Shown piece by piece: positions 34,893-42,702 of a stretch of 64,000 nt of DNA. Origin of the DNA: Clostridium_AI sp964409685. Lineage in GTDB: Bacteria > Bacillota > Clostridia > Lachnospirales > Lachnospiraceae. The stretch is taken from positions 1 through 64,000 of the forward strand of contig CAYPEJ010000013.1 of assembly GCA_964409685.1 (NCBI GenBank), in the 5' to 3' direction. Positions within the stretch are counted from its first letter, which is position 1. Each line of letters begins with the position of its first letter. The position numbers and the translations under genes are program-made. The notes under the pieces are model-generated. The model made no database searches and was not told where the DNA came from. It saw only the letters and a list, made by a program, of their open reading frames with translations.

Positions 34893-36023
34893 TTATTCAC
34901 CTTGCGCCATACTTTCTAACTTAGCTTTTTTATATTCGTGGAATCTATGTTGTTCAATCGCTTCACGAATCTCTTCCATCATCTTGTTATAGAAGTATAA
35001 GTTATGTGTAACAAGGAATCTTAATCCTAGCATTTCTTTTGCTTTTAATAGATGTCTAATATAAGATCTACTGTAAGTTTGACAAACTGGACATTGGCAA
35101 CCTTCTTCAATAGGTCTATCATCTAACTCATATTTTGCATTTAATAAATTCATCTTACCGTGATTTGTGTATGCATGTCCATGTCTACCATTTCTTGAAG
35201 GATAAACACAATCAAAGAAATCCACACCACGTTCAACTGCTTCTAAAATGTTTGCTGGTGTACCAACACCCATTAAATAAGTAGGTTTTTCTAAAGGAAG
35301 ATATGGTACTGTCTTCTCAATCACTTCATACATGGCTTCGTGACTTTCACCAACAGCAAGTCCACCTAATGCATAACCATCTAAGTCCATCTCAGAGATT
35401 CTCTTTGCATGTTCGATACGAATATCTGCAAATGTGCCACCTTGGTTAATTCCAAATAGCATTTGTTTTGGATTGATTGTGTCTGGAAGTTCATTTAAAC
35501 GTTTCATTTCCTTTACACAACGCTCTAGCCATCTTGTTGTTCTATCTACGGAATTCTGCATATATTCACGAGTTGCTGGATGTGGTGGACACTCATCGAA
35601 TGCCATCGCAATGGTAGATGCAAGATTGGATTGAATCTGCATACTTTCTTCTGGTCCCATAAAAATTTTTCTTCCATCTACATGTGATTGGAAGTAAACA
35701 CCTTCTTCTTTAATCTTTCGAAGACCTGCTAACGAAAACACTTGGAATCCACCGGAATCTGTTAAAATCGGCTTATCCCAAACCATAAATTTATGAAGAC
35801 CACCCATCTGCTTAATCACTTTATCGCCTGGTCTAACATGTAAATGATACGTATTTGATAACTCCACTTGTGTCCCGATAGTCTGTAAATCCATAGTTGA
35901 AACGGCACCCTTAATTGCAGCAGCCGTTCCAACATTCATAAATACAGGAGTTTGAATCACACCATGTACAGTGTGAAATTCACCTCTTTTTGCCTGTTTA
36001 TCTCGAGTTATTAAACGATACAT
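34893..36023 (-). CDS. tgt: tRNA-guanine transglycosylase
   Basis: It swaps guanine 34 for preQ1 in the anticodons of tRNAs that become queuosine-modified. The 376-residue protein has TDSGGFQVFSL (catalytic Asp), GGLAVGE, the nucleophile segment DCVYPSRNGRHGHAYT and the zinc cysteines CQCPVCQTYSRSYIRHL. GGAG 6 bases upstream favours the ATG at 36023 over the one at 36035. I looked for a preQ1 riboswitch upstream and did not see one. Confidence 0.96.
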   Translation of the reverse strand: MYRLITRDKQAKRGEFHTVHGVIQTPVFMNVGTAAAIKGAVSTMDLQTIGTQVELSNTYHLHVRPGDKVIKQMGGLHKFMVWDKPILTDSGGFQVFSLAGLRKIKEEGVYFQSHVDGRKIFMGPEESMQIQSNLASTIAMAFDECPPHPATREYMQNSVDRTTRWLERCVKEMKRLNELPDTINPKQMLFGINQGGTFADIRIEHAKRISEMDLDGYALGGLAVGESHEAMYEVIEKTVPYLPLEKPTYLMGVGTPANILEAVERGVDFFDCVYPSRNGRHGHAYTNHGKMNLLNAKYELDDRPIEEGCQCPVCQTYSRSYIRHLLKAKEMLGLRFLVTHNLYFYNKMMEEIREAIEQHRFHEYKKAKLESMAQGE

Positions 36024-36081
36024 CACTTTCTCCATTCTATTTTACTACATATTATATATAGTATTTCTATATATAGTAATT

Positions 36082-36312
36082 CTATAAGCAAGATGCAAAT
36101 TTATTCAATGTATTCTCAAAGTTCTGATTATGCCCCCGACATGAAACATTCAACTCTCTTGTTCGATCAAGGCTTAATACGCCTAAAAGTGATTTTGCAT
36201 CTACAATTACACGATTATAAAAAATATCTACATCAAAATCACATCCAGATGCTGCATTAACGAATTCTTTCACTTCTTCTATCTGAGTTAGTCTTATTTT
36301 TCTAGTTTTCAT
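36082..36312 (-). CDS. HPr-like protein lacking the phosphorylated histidine
   Basis: A 76-residue protein that matches the HPr fold in size and in FVNAASGCDFDVDIFYNRVIVDAKSLLGVLSLD, which follows the HPr layout (strand, helix, D-AKS-LG-LSL). True HPr has His15 in an HARPA motif. Here the corresponding stretch is VNAASGCD with no histidine, and the regulatory Ser46 region is kept as AKSLLGVLSL. Phosphotransfer is therefore unlikely and a regulatory or structural role more likely. It lies about 58 bases upstream of tgt on the same strand. Confidence 0.78.
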   Translation of the reverse strand: MKTRKIRLTQIEEVKEFVNAASGCDFDVDIFYNRVIVDAKSLLGVLSLDRTRELNVSCRGHNQNFENTLNKFASCL

Positions 36313-36537
36313 GAATAATCACTCTTCTTTCTAATATTAAATACATACATTTATTTTGCAACATTGTAGTTATTTATATCATTTTTTCACTTTTCCGTCA
36401 ATGTTTTCTTAGTCTTACCTAAAAAAACTACTGTAAAAATCATACTTTGTCATACAATCATTTTTATCTCGTAACTGACACATTTCTACTTTTTTTGAAT
36501 ATAGTATTACTATAAAAAGTTTAAGGGAGTGTTCCTT

Positions 36538-37422
36538 ATGAAATATAATTGTAATCAAAATTGTAGTGGTATTTCTCTTTATAATAATGAAAGTAAGGAC
36601 TCTTTTAATGGTAATGGTGAATTTTCTTATCGTAATTGTTGTTGTCGCCCTGCTTCATTTGTAGCTTATACAACAGATAATACTGAACCAACACCTGAAA
36701 CTACAAAAGACTGCCCTGCAAATCTTACACTTAATACGATTGCTTTTTCTAGCGGAGCTATCAGTGCAAAAGCTGGAAACTCTAAAATTTTTATCACACA
36801 ACCTGGTTTATACCAAGTAAGCTACGTGATCATTGCCAAAAAGAAAGCACCAAAATGTGGGGGATCTCCTACACCAAGAGAGGCTGAACCTACACAAGTG
36901 CCAGCACCTACACCAAAAAGACCAGAACCTCCAAAAAAATGTATATTCACTTCCTTTATTGCAGAAAATTGTACGCGATTAGCTTGTAAGACATCTACAG
37001 AAGATTCTTGCAAAGATGGAACAACTATCTTATCCGCAGTTGACATGTTCTCCGTATCTTGCAAGGATCTACCTACAACACTTTCCTTAGCAGTTACTAC
37101 ATCTTGCTCAACATTTATCTTTAACTACTACGTAACAATTAATAAAATCTGTCCAGAAAACGTAAATAGTGATTTAGCTACACCTGGATATATCTACGGA
37201 CTTCCTTGCTATGCTGGACCATTCATGGGCTATGAAAATTATGCTGTTCCTTACAATAATGGTGCTAATGGCAATTATAATACAGGAAACAACAATTGCA
37301 GAGGCAACAACCAATGGAATTGCGGAAACAACCGTCGCAGCAATAGTGGATGCAACAATGGATGTAATAACGGATGTAATAACGGATGTAACTGTAGATG
37401 CCATAACGGTTGCAACTGCTAA
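36538..37422 (+). CDS. Exosporium/spore-coat-like protein with Cys-Asn-rich tail
   Basis: A 294-residue protein. Residues 30-215 look like a beta-sandwich similar to the C-terminal domain of BclA-type or TNF-like spore proteins (NLTLNTIAFSSGAISAKAG, then ITQPGLYQVSYVI). A proline-rich linker (PTPREAEPTQVPAPTPKRPEPP) interrupts it. The tail is a low-complexity Asn/Gly/Cys array with four CNNG units and ends CRCHNGCNC. The whole protein is Cys-rich. The start at 36538 has AAGGGAG 8 bases upstream; the upstream GTG overlaps that site. A spore-surface role is inferred from composition and the presence of other sporulation genes. Confidence 0.6.
   Translation: MKYNCNQNCSGISLYNNESKDSFNGNGEFSYRNCCCRPASFVAYTTDNTEPTPETTKDCPANLTLNTIAFSSGAISAKAGNSKIFITQPGLYQVSYVIIAKKKAPKCGGSPTPREAEPTQVPAPTPKRPEPPKKCIFTSFIAENCTRLACKTSTEDSCKDGTTILSAVDMFSVSCKDLPTTLSLAVTTSCSTFIFNYYVTINKICPENVNSDLATPGYIYGLPCYAGPFMGYENYAVPYNNGANGNYNTGNNNCRGNNQWNCGNNRRSNSGCNNGCNNGCNNGCNCRCHNGCNC
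37345..37422 (+). repeat. Short tandem repeat GGATGYAAYAAY in the Cys-rich tail
   Basis: Four near-identical 12-base units encode the Gly-Cys-Asn-Asn repeats, followed by diverged copies. Such repeats often vary in copy number between strains. Confidence 0.7.
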
Positions 37423-37490
37423 TTGATATCGCAAACAAACCACTAATATAAAAAGCACTCATATCGAATGAAACAGTATACGTAAGCATT

Positions 37491-37520
37491 AAGCCTTGCA
37501 TTTGCAGGGCTTTCATATTT
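37491..37520 (+). terminator. Terminator after the exosporium-like gene
   Basis: AAGCCTTGC pairs with GCAGGGCTT (one G-U pair), followed by TCATATTTTTC. Confidence 0.6.
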
Positions 37521-37555
37521 TTCATGAAAGTTTGCAAATTTTTTGATATTTTTTG

Positions 37556-37584
37556 TTGACAAATGTTTTATCGTGTTGTATTAT
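37556..37584 (+). promoter_or_regulatory. Promoter of tRNA-Trp copy 1
   Basis: Consensus TTGACA, 17 bases, TATTAT, about 35 bases before the tRNA. Confidence 0.85.
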
Positions 37585-37618
37585 ATAGAAGTGATGTGGC
37601 TGACACGTCAAAACACAT

Positions 37619-37691
37619 AGGGGTATAGTTCAGTTGGTAGAATAACGGTCTCCAAAACCGCAGGTCGTGGGTTCAAGTCCTACTGCCCCTG
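37619..37691 (+). tRNA. trnW: tRNA-Trp (anticodon CCA), copy 1
   Basis: The 73-base cloverleaf has acceptor arm AGGGGTA / TGCCCCT (one G-U pair), D arm with AGTTCAGTTGGTAGA, anticodon stem ACGGT / ACCGC around CTCCAAA (anticodon CCA) and the T arm with GGTTCAAGTCC. Trp is the reading of CCA. The CCA end is not encoded. It is followed by a hairpin terminator. Confidence 0.95.
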
Positions 37692-37693
37692 TT

Positions 37694-37724
37694 AAGACTA
37701 AATCTTCGAATTTAGTCTTTTTTT
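37694..37724 (+). terminator. Terminator of tRNA-Trp copy 1
   Basis: AAGACTAAAT (37694-37703) and ATTTAGTCTT (37710-37719), followed by a run of T. Confidence 0.9.
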
Positions 37725-37799
37725 AATTCATAGGAAATTTAGTTCTAGTCATCGCATAACAACTTTTCAATAAAATATTTATTTTTTTCAAAAAAGTTG

Positions 37800-37828
37800 T
37801 TGACAAACTCTCTTTCATATCGTATACT
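37800..37828 (+). promoter_or_regulatory. Promoter of tRNA-Trp copy 2
   Basis: Consensus TTGACA, 17 bases, TATACT. The spacer differs from copy 1, so the two promoters have diverged while the tRNA has not. Confidence 0.85.
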
Positions 37829-37860
37829 ATCTAAGCAACGTGGCTGACACAAAAACACAT

Positions 37861-37933
37861 AGGGGTATAGTTCAGTTGGTAGAATAACGGTCTCCAAAAC
37901 CGCAGGTCGTGGGTTCAAGTCCTACTGCCCCTG
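37861..37933 (+). tRNA. trnW: tRNA-Trp (anticodon CCA), copy 2
   Basis: Identical in sequence to copy 1 over all 73 bases as far as I can read. The leader also keeps GTGGCTGACAC and AAAACACAT before the tRNA, which shows a tandem duplication of the whole transcription unit. Confidence 0.95.
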
Positions 37934-37935
37934 TT

Positions 37936-37965
37936 AAGACTAAATCTTCGGATTTAGTCTTTTTT
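37936..37965 (+). terminator. Terminator of tRNA-Trp copy 2
   Basis: AAGACTAAATC-TTCG-GATTTAGTCTT, followed by TTTTT; one base different from copy 1, which converts the loop to a stable TTCG tetraloop. Confidence 0.9.
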
Positions 37966-38749
37966 ATTTTCTTATTATCTACATAGAAATCTCCTTAACA
38001 TTATTATGAAGATACTTTAAATATTATCACTTTTCTTTTCATTCTGATCTATTATCCTATATAAAGTTCACAGTAAACAATTTGTCCTCTACCATTATCC
38101 TTTGAAATCTCCTAAAGAAAAATATGTCAAACTCTAAAATAGCGAATAAAACAAAACCAGACGAACAGAACCTGCTATTTCCCCTTTTATCATAACAGTT
38201 TCTATTCGCCCAGTTCCCCCTTTTAAAAAAGCCCGCACATTTCATTAGCACATTATACGTACCCCATTCTTCAAACAACATATCGAAATTAGTTCAATGG
38301 GAAGAGAAGCATTGATTCTATCTATATTGCTTGAGAACAAAAATACCCTCATCGTATGTAACCCTTTCACCCTTTTTAGTAAGCTCACTACTGTTCCTTC
38401 ACATAGCACATAACCCATTCGTAATCGCATTTCAAAAATTACCTCTCTGAATATGTCCAAGTTTTAAGAACAAATACATTGTAACATTCGAACATATGTT
38501 TGTCAATCTTTTTTCTATTTCTTTTTTTCATTCAAAAGAATATCCGCTTCTATCTATTTCACAGATCAAAGCTTTCCATAAAATCCAGATAAACCTATTG
38601 TCATACGAATACTTTTCCATTAAAATAACACTAATACATGTTTCTATTTCTATTTCTTCGATTGTTTTCGCACAAAGTACAACGTGAAATAAAAAAATCA
38701 AGAAAGGAAAAGGAAATAGAAACAATACGAGAAAGGCTTGGTATAAGAT
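37966..38749. other. 784-base stretch with no confident gene
   Basis: Two overlapping minus-strand frames (about 38057-38281 and 38245-38460) have no ribosome site and no recognised motif; one begins at a TTG. A pyrimidine-rich block (38500-38540) and a purine-rich block (38690-38730) lie on the plus strand. The latter includes the weak ribosome site of the next gene. It may be a decayed gene or a long leader for the ABC-F gene. Confidence 0.4.
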
Positions 38750-40306
38750 ATGAGTATTTTAAACGTGGAACATCTTAGTCATGGATTTGGTGACCGTGCT
38801 ATATTTCAAGATGTATCATTTCGTCTATTAAAAGGTGAACACATCGGTTTATTCGGAGCAAATGGTGAAGGAAAATCCACCTTTATGAATATTATTACTG
38901 GTAAATTACAACCTGATGAAGGTAAAATCGAATGGTCTAAAAACGTAAGAGTTGGATATTTAGACCAGCATACCGTATTAGAAAAGGGTATGTCTATCCG
39001 TGATGTATTAAAATCTGCATTTGCATTTTTATTCGACATGGAACAAAGAATGAATGAAATCTGTGATAAGATGGGCGACGCTTCAGAAGATGAACTAACT
39101 TCTATGATGGAAGAATTAGGCGTAATCCAAGATTTATTAATGTCACATGACTTCTATATTATAGATTCTAAAATTGACGAAATCGGTCGTGCTCTTGGCT
39201 TAGAGGATATCGGCTTAGATAAAGATGTTTCAGACCTTAGTGGTGGTCAAAGAACAAAAGTATTATTAGGAAAACTTTTATTAGAAAAACCTGATATTCT
39301 ACTTCTAGACGAGCCGACTAACTATTTAGATGTTGAGCATATCGAATGGTTAAAACGTTATTTACAAGAATATGAAAATGCATTTATTTTGATTTCACAT
39401 GATATTCCATTTTTAAATAGTGTAATTAACTTAATTTATCATATGGAAAATCAAAAATTGGATCGCTACGTTGGAGATTATGACAAATTCCAAGAAGTGT
39501 ATGCGATGAAACGTGCACAATTAGAAGCTGCTTATCGTCGTCAACAACAAGAAATTGAAGAATTAGAGGACTTCGTTGCTCGTAATAAAGCAAGAGTTTC
39601 CACTCGTAATATGGCTATGTCCCGTCAAAAGAAATTAGACAAGATGGAAGTTATTGAACTTGCGAAAGACAAGCCAAAGCCAGAGTTCCACTTCTTAAAT
39701 GCAAGAACCTCTGGAAAAATGCTATTTGAGACAAAGGATCTTGTAATCGGTTACGATGAGCCTCTTTCTAAGCCACTGAATTTATCGATGGAACGTGGTC
39801 AAAAAATTGTGCTAACGGGTGCAAATGGTATTGGCAAAACTACATTATTAAGAAGTATTCTTGGTTTAAATAAATCATTAGAAGGCTCTGTTACATTAGG
39901 AGATTATCTTGAAATCGGTTATTTCGAACAAGAAATGGCTCCTGGGAATACAACAACATGCATCGATGAAATCTGGAACGAGTTTCCGTCTTACACACAA
40001 TATCAAGTTCGTTCTGCTCTTGCAAAATGTGGTTTAACAACAAAACACATCGAGAGTCAAGTTAGGGTCTTAAGTGGTGGTGAGCAAGCTAAGGTTCGAT
40101 TATGTAAATTAATCAATCGCGAGACAAATATTCTACTATTAGACGAGCCTACCAACCATTTAGATAAAGATGCAAAAGAAGAATTAAAACGAGCACTAAA
40201 AGAGTACAAAGGAAGCATTCTTTTGATCTGTCATGAACCTGATTTCTATGAAGGGCTTGCGACAGATGTATGGGATTGTTCACAATGGAGTACTAAGATC
40301 GTTTAA
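38750..40306 (+). CDS. ABC-F family ATPase (ribosome-associated)
   Basis: ABC-F proteins bind the ribosomal E site and act in translation or antibiotic protection. The 518-residue protein has two ATPase domains without membrane segments. Walker A motifs are GANGEGKST and GANGIGKTT; the signatures are LSGGQ and LSGGEQ; the Walker B motifs are ILLLDEPTNYLD and ILLLDEPTNHLD. A charged linker (about 245-305, QQQEIEELEDFVARNKAR) lies between. Length and linker are like the YbiT/YdiF housekeeping types; resistance types usually differ in linker length. The long upstream region would allow leader control. Confidence 0.93.
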   Translation: MSILNVEHLSHGFGDRAIFQDVSFRLLKGEHIGLFGANGEGKSTFMNIITGKLQPDEGKIEWSKNVRVGYLDQHTVLEKGMSIRDVLKSAFAFLFDMEQRMNEICDKMGDASEDELTSMMEELGVIQDLLMSHDFYIIDSKIDEIGRALGLEDIGLDKDVSDLSGGQRTKVLLGKLLLEKPDILLLDEPTNYLDVEHIEWLKRYLQEYENAFILISHDIPFLNSVINLIYHMENQKLDRYVGDYDKFQEVYAMKRAQLEAAYRRQQQEIEELEDFVARNKARVSTRNMAMSRQKKLDKMEVIELAKDKPKPEFHFLNARTSGKMLFETKDLVIGYDEPLSKPLNLSMERGQKIVLTGANGIGKTTLLRSILGLNKSLEGSVTLGDYLEIGYFEQEMAPGNTTTCIDEIWNEFPSYTQYQVRSALAKCGLTTKHIESQVRVLSGGEQAKVRLCKLINRETNILLLDEPTNHLDKDAKEELKRALKEYKGSILLICHEPDFYEGLATDVWDCSQWSTKIV

Positions 40307-40321
40307 TAGGAGGTGTAAAGT

Positions 40322-40504
40322 ATGACGATGGATATCACTGCTGTTGCTGCAGCAATACCGACTATGAATCTAGGCAATGCCATCGGTGCAAAGGTAGCAA
40401 AATTAGCTATGGATCAGATGGAAATCGCTGGAGATGGCATGAAGAAAATGATGGAGATGTCTGTAAATCCTGATTTAGGTGCAAATATTGATGTGTCTAT
40501 CTAA
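40322..40504 (+). CDS. YjfB-like putative motility protein
   Basis: A 60-residue protein with the pattern of the YjfB family (DITAVAAAIPTMNLGNAIGAKVAKLAMDQMEIAGDGM, with an acidic end). The family is linked to motility by annotation only. An AGGAGG site lies 8 bases before the ATG and the gene starts 15 bases after the ABC-F stop, so the two are co-transcribed. Confidence 0.8.
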   Translation: MTMDITAVAAAIPTMNLGNAIGAKVAKLAMDQMEIAGDGMKKMMEMSVNPDLGANIDVSI

Positions 40505-40533
40505 TCAATTCCGATAACTAATACTTTAATTAT

Positions 40534-40573
40534 AGAAAAAGCGTGTCTGTATATTCACAAACACGCTTTTTCT
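40534..40573. terminator. Bidirectional terminator between yjfB-like and thioesterase genes
   Basis: AGAAAAAGCGTGT (40534-40546) pairs with ACACGCTTTTTCT (40561-40573), a 13-base perfect stem with built-in A and T runs. Confidence 0.9.
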
Positions 40574-40992
40574 TATTCCATATATTCTAACATCTTCGCA
40601 TAAATATCTGGGTACTTTTTCTTTAATGAAATCACTTTGTAGTCTTCGTCAAGAAAACAATGACTACTTGTCCCAATTACTTTTAACTGTCCACTTTCTT
40701 TTCCATGTACTTCATAAGCAAATTCAATTACTACCCCATTGAACTTTGAAATCTTTGTTGTAACTACAACTTCTTCACCGAAACGAGTCATATTTTTATA
40801 CTTACAACTTACGTCAACTACTGGAATAATAATTCCGTTTTGCTCCATTACATGATATGGTATTCCTGCGTCTTTTAACAATGCAGTACGAGCTTCTTCA
40901 AACCATCGAATGTAATTAGAATGATGTACAACTTTCATTTGATCTGTTTCATAATAATGAACAATATGTGTGTATTGATATCCATCTGACAT
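40573..40992 (-). CDS. Hotdog-fold acyl-CoA thioesterase (YbgC/FcbC type)
   Basis: A 139-residue hotdog protein that would hydrolyse acyl-CoA or acyl-carrier thioesters. The pattern YYETDQMKVVHHSNYIRWFEEAR carries the YbgC/4-hydroxybenzoyl-CoA thioesterase site (Asp in the D-x-x-x-V-x-H-x-x-Y motif). GGAGG 8 bases upstream fixes the ATG at 40992; a longer frame from 41061 has no ribosome site. Natural substrate unknown. Confidence 0.9.
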   Translation of the reverse strand: MSDGYQYTHIVHYYETDQMKVVHHSNYIRWFEEARTALLKDAGIPYHVMEQNGIIIPVVDVSCKYKNMTRFGEEVVVTTKISKFNGVVIEFAYEVHGKESGQLKVIGTSSHCFLDEDYKVISLKKKYPDIYAKMLEYME

Positions 40993-41094
40993 GTTACTTG
41001 CCTCCATTTCAAAGTATAGTTCTATTATGGCACAATTACTCAAATAACGCAAATCAACCATCTATGCCAAAAAATCGTAGCTTCAATCACTCTT

Positions 41095-41961
41095 CTACTT
41101 AGATTGCGCTTTTCGTTTGTTATACAAAAACATCAATATTGCTACGCTACATATTAAAACATATCCAATAAAACTATAAACATCTGGCATTTGTCCAAAT
41201 AAAATAAATCCAATAATAGCGGCAAAAACAACTTGTGAATAATCATAAACACTTATCTCAATCGCTGGTGCATGGAAGTACGCTGCTGTAATACCAAATT
41301 GTCCACCTGTTGCTGCTAATCCTGCCAAAAGCAAATACATTAACTGCTGTGATGTCATTGGTTTATAACCAAATATAAAATATGGCAATACTGCGATACA
41401 AGAAAATGAAGAGAAGAAAAATACTACAAATGGTCCTTTAATTCCTCGTTTTCCCAGAATTCGAACCATTGTATACGCAATCCCTGCTCCCAATCCTCCA
41501 CACAAGCCAATTATAGATGGAAGTAAATCCATATTATGAAACGTTGGCTTTACAATAAATAAGCATCCAATAAATGCAATTACAACACTAAAGAATTGTA
41601 CAATATTTATCCTTTCTCGAAGAATTAGATAAGAAAATATAATTGCAAAAAACGGCGACATTTTATTTAACATAGAAGCATCGGATAAAACAAGGTGGTC
41701 TACTGCATAAAAGTTGCAGATAATACCAAGTGTTCCAAAAAACGCTCTTAGAAACAAATATTTTCCATCACCTTTATTCCATCCTATCTTCACATGATCT
41801 TTTCGCATAATGATATATGCAAATACTAGTGCTACAGCATTACGAAAAAATGCTTTCTGTATGGATGGTAAATCCCCCGCCAAACGAATAAATGCATTCA
41901 TTAACGCAAAACAAAACGCAGAGGCCACGATATACATAATCCCCTTATACTTAGACTTCAT
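41095..41961 (-). CDS. EamA/DMT-family transporter
   Basis: A 288-residue membrane protein with ten hydrophobic helices in two EamA repeats (MKSKYKGIMYIVASAFCFALMNAFIRLAGDLPS; GLGAGIAYTMVRILGKRG). The family moves small metabolites, often out of the cell. The substrate cannot be told. It follows the YgjP-like gene by 32 bases and may be part of that operon. Confidence 0.9.
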   Translation of the reverse strand: MKSKYKGIMYIVASAFCFALMNAFIRLAGDLPSIQKAFFRNAVALVFAYIIMRKDHVKIGWNKGDGKYLFLRAFFGTLGIICNFYAVDHLVLSDASMLNKMSPFFAIIFSYLILRERINIVQFFSVVIAFIGCLFIVKPTFHNMDLLPSIIGLCGGLGAGIAYTMVRILGKRGIKGPFVVFFFSSFSCIAVLPYFIFGYKPMTSQQLMYLLLAGLAATGGQFGITAAYFHAPAIEISVYDYSQVVFAAIIGFILFGQMPDVYSFIGYVLICSVAILMFLYNKRKAQSK

Positions 41962-41993
41962 TTTCCCACTCCCTTCCTATTGTATGGCTTCAA

Positions 41994-42701
41994 TTATACA
42001 ATTAACATAATTCCATTTTCTTTAAGCCAGTTCCTTCGTTCTTTCCAGTCTGGAATCTGCTTTTCCACAAGTGCCCAAAAAGCACTGGAATGGTTCATTT
42101 CTAATAAATGACATAGTTCGTGGCAAATTACATAATCAATAATCTCACTTGGTGCCATAATTAATTTCCAATTTAACATAATACTTTTTGTACTAGAACA
42201 GCTTCCCCACCTGGTCTTTGGACTTCGAAAACTTACCTTTTTAAAGTCCACACCAATCTGTTCTTTAAAATAATTTAGACGTTTTGTCATCCATATGGCT
42301 GCCTTTTGTTGATACCAAGCTTCTAATGCCTGTTTCACTTGTTCTTCATGCTCAAACTTTCCATAGATGACGATATTCGTTTCTTCTAAGCGAACATAGA
42401 CACGTCTTCCAATAATGGCTGGCTTACGAATGAGCTGATAAGCTTGCCCAAGATAATACAAGGTTTCTCCTGTTTGATAAGTTCGTACAGGAACTTTGTC
42501 ACCCTGCTGCTCCATTTCATGAATCTTGTCAAGAATCCAGTTTTTCTTTTGTTCTATGCAACGTTCAATTTCCCCCACAGAAAGGTGTAATGGTGCTTTG
42601 ATTGTAACAGCACCACCTGCCTTCACTACAATTCCTATGGTCTTTCGTTTTGACTGTACCAATTCATATTCAAATAAATCTTTATAATTATATTTTTCCA
42701 T
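41994..42701 (-). CDS. YgjP-like zinc metalloprotein (DUF45, SprT-like)
   Basis: A 235-residue protein with the zinc motif HELCHLLEMNHSSAFW, the HExxH...H pattern of YgjP/DUF45 proteins, preceded by RSPKTRWGSCSSTKSIMLNW, a family hallmark. Relatives bind metal and may be proteases; the role is not defined. Its ATG lies 1 base after the MoxR ATPase stop, so it is translationally linked to the MoxR-VWA pair. Confidence 0.9.
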   Translation of the reverse strand: MEKYNYKDLFEYELVQSKRKTIGIVVKAGGAVTIKAPLHLSVGEIERCIEQKKNWILDKIHEMEQQGDKVPVRTYQTGETLYYLGQAYQLIRKPAIIGRRVYVRLEETNIVIYGKFEHEEQVKQALEAWYQQKAAIWMTKRLNYFKEQIGVDFKKVSFRSPKTRWGSCSSTKSIMLNWKLIMAPSEIIDYVICHELCHLLEMNHSSAFWALVEKQIPDWKERRNWLKENGIMLIV

Positions 42702-42702
42702 C

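Noticed and set aside
36023..36081. preQ1 riboswitch before tgt
   Set aside because: No preQ1 aptamer pattern was visible, and tgt is not a usual target of that switch.
37174..37537. Long minus-strand frames opposite the Cys-rich tail
   Set aside because: They arise from the 12-base repeat read in other frames; no ribosome site.
37556..37965. Repeat pair that could be read as a CRISPR or mobile repeat
   Set aside because: The repeated unit is a tRNA gene with promoter and terminator; only two copies and no spacers.
38057..38460. Two minus-strand open frames of 71 and 74 codons
   Set aside because: They overlap in different frames, have no ribosome site and no recognisable motif. I treat the region as non-coding or decayed.
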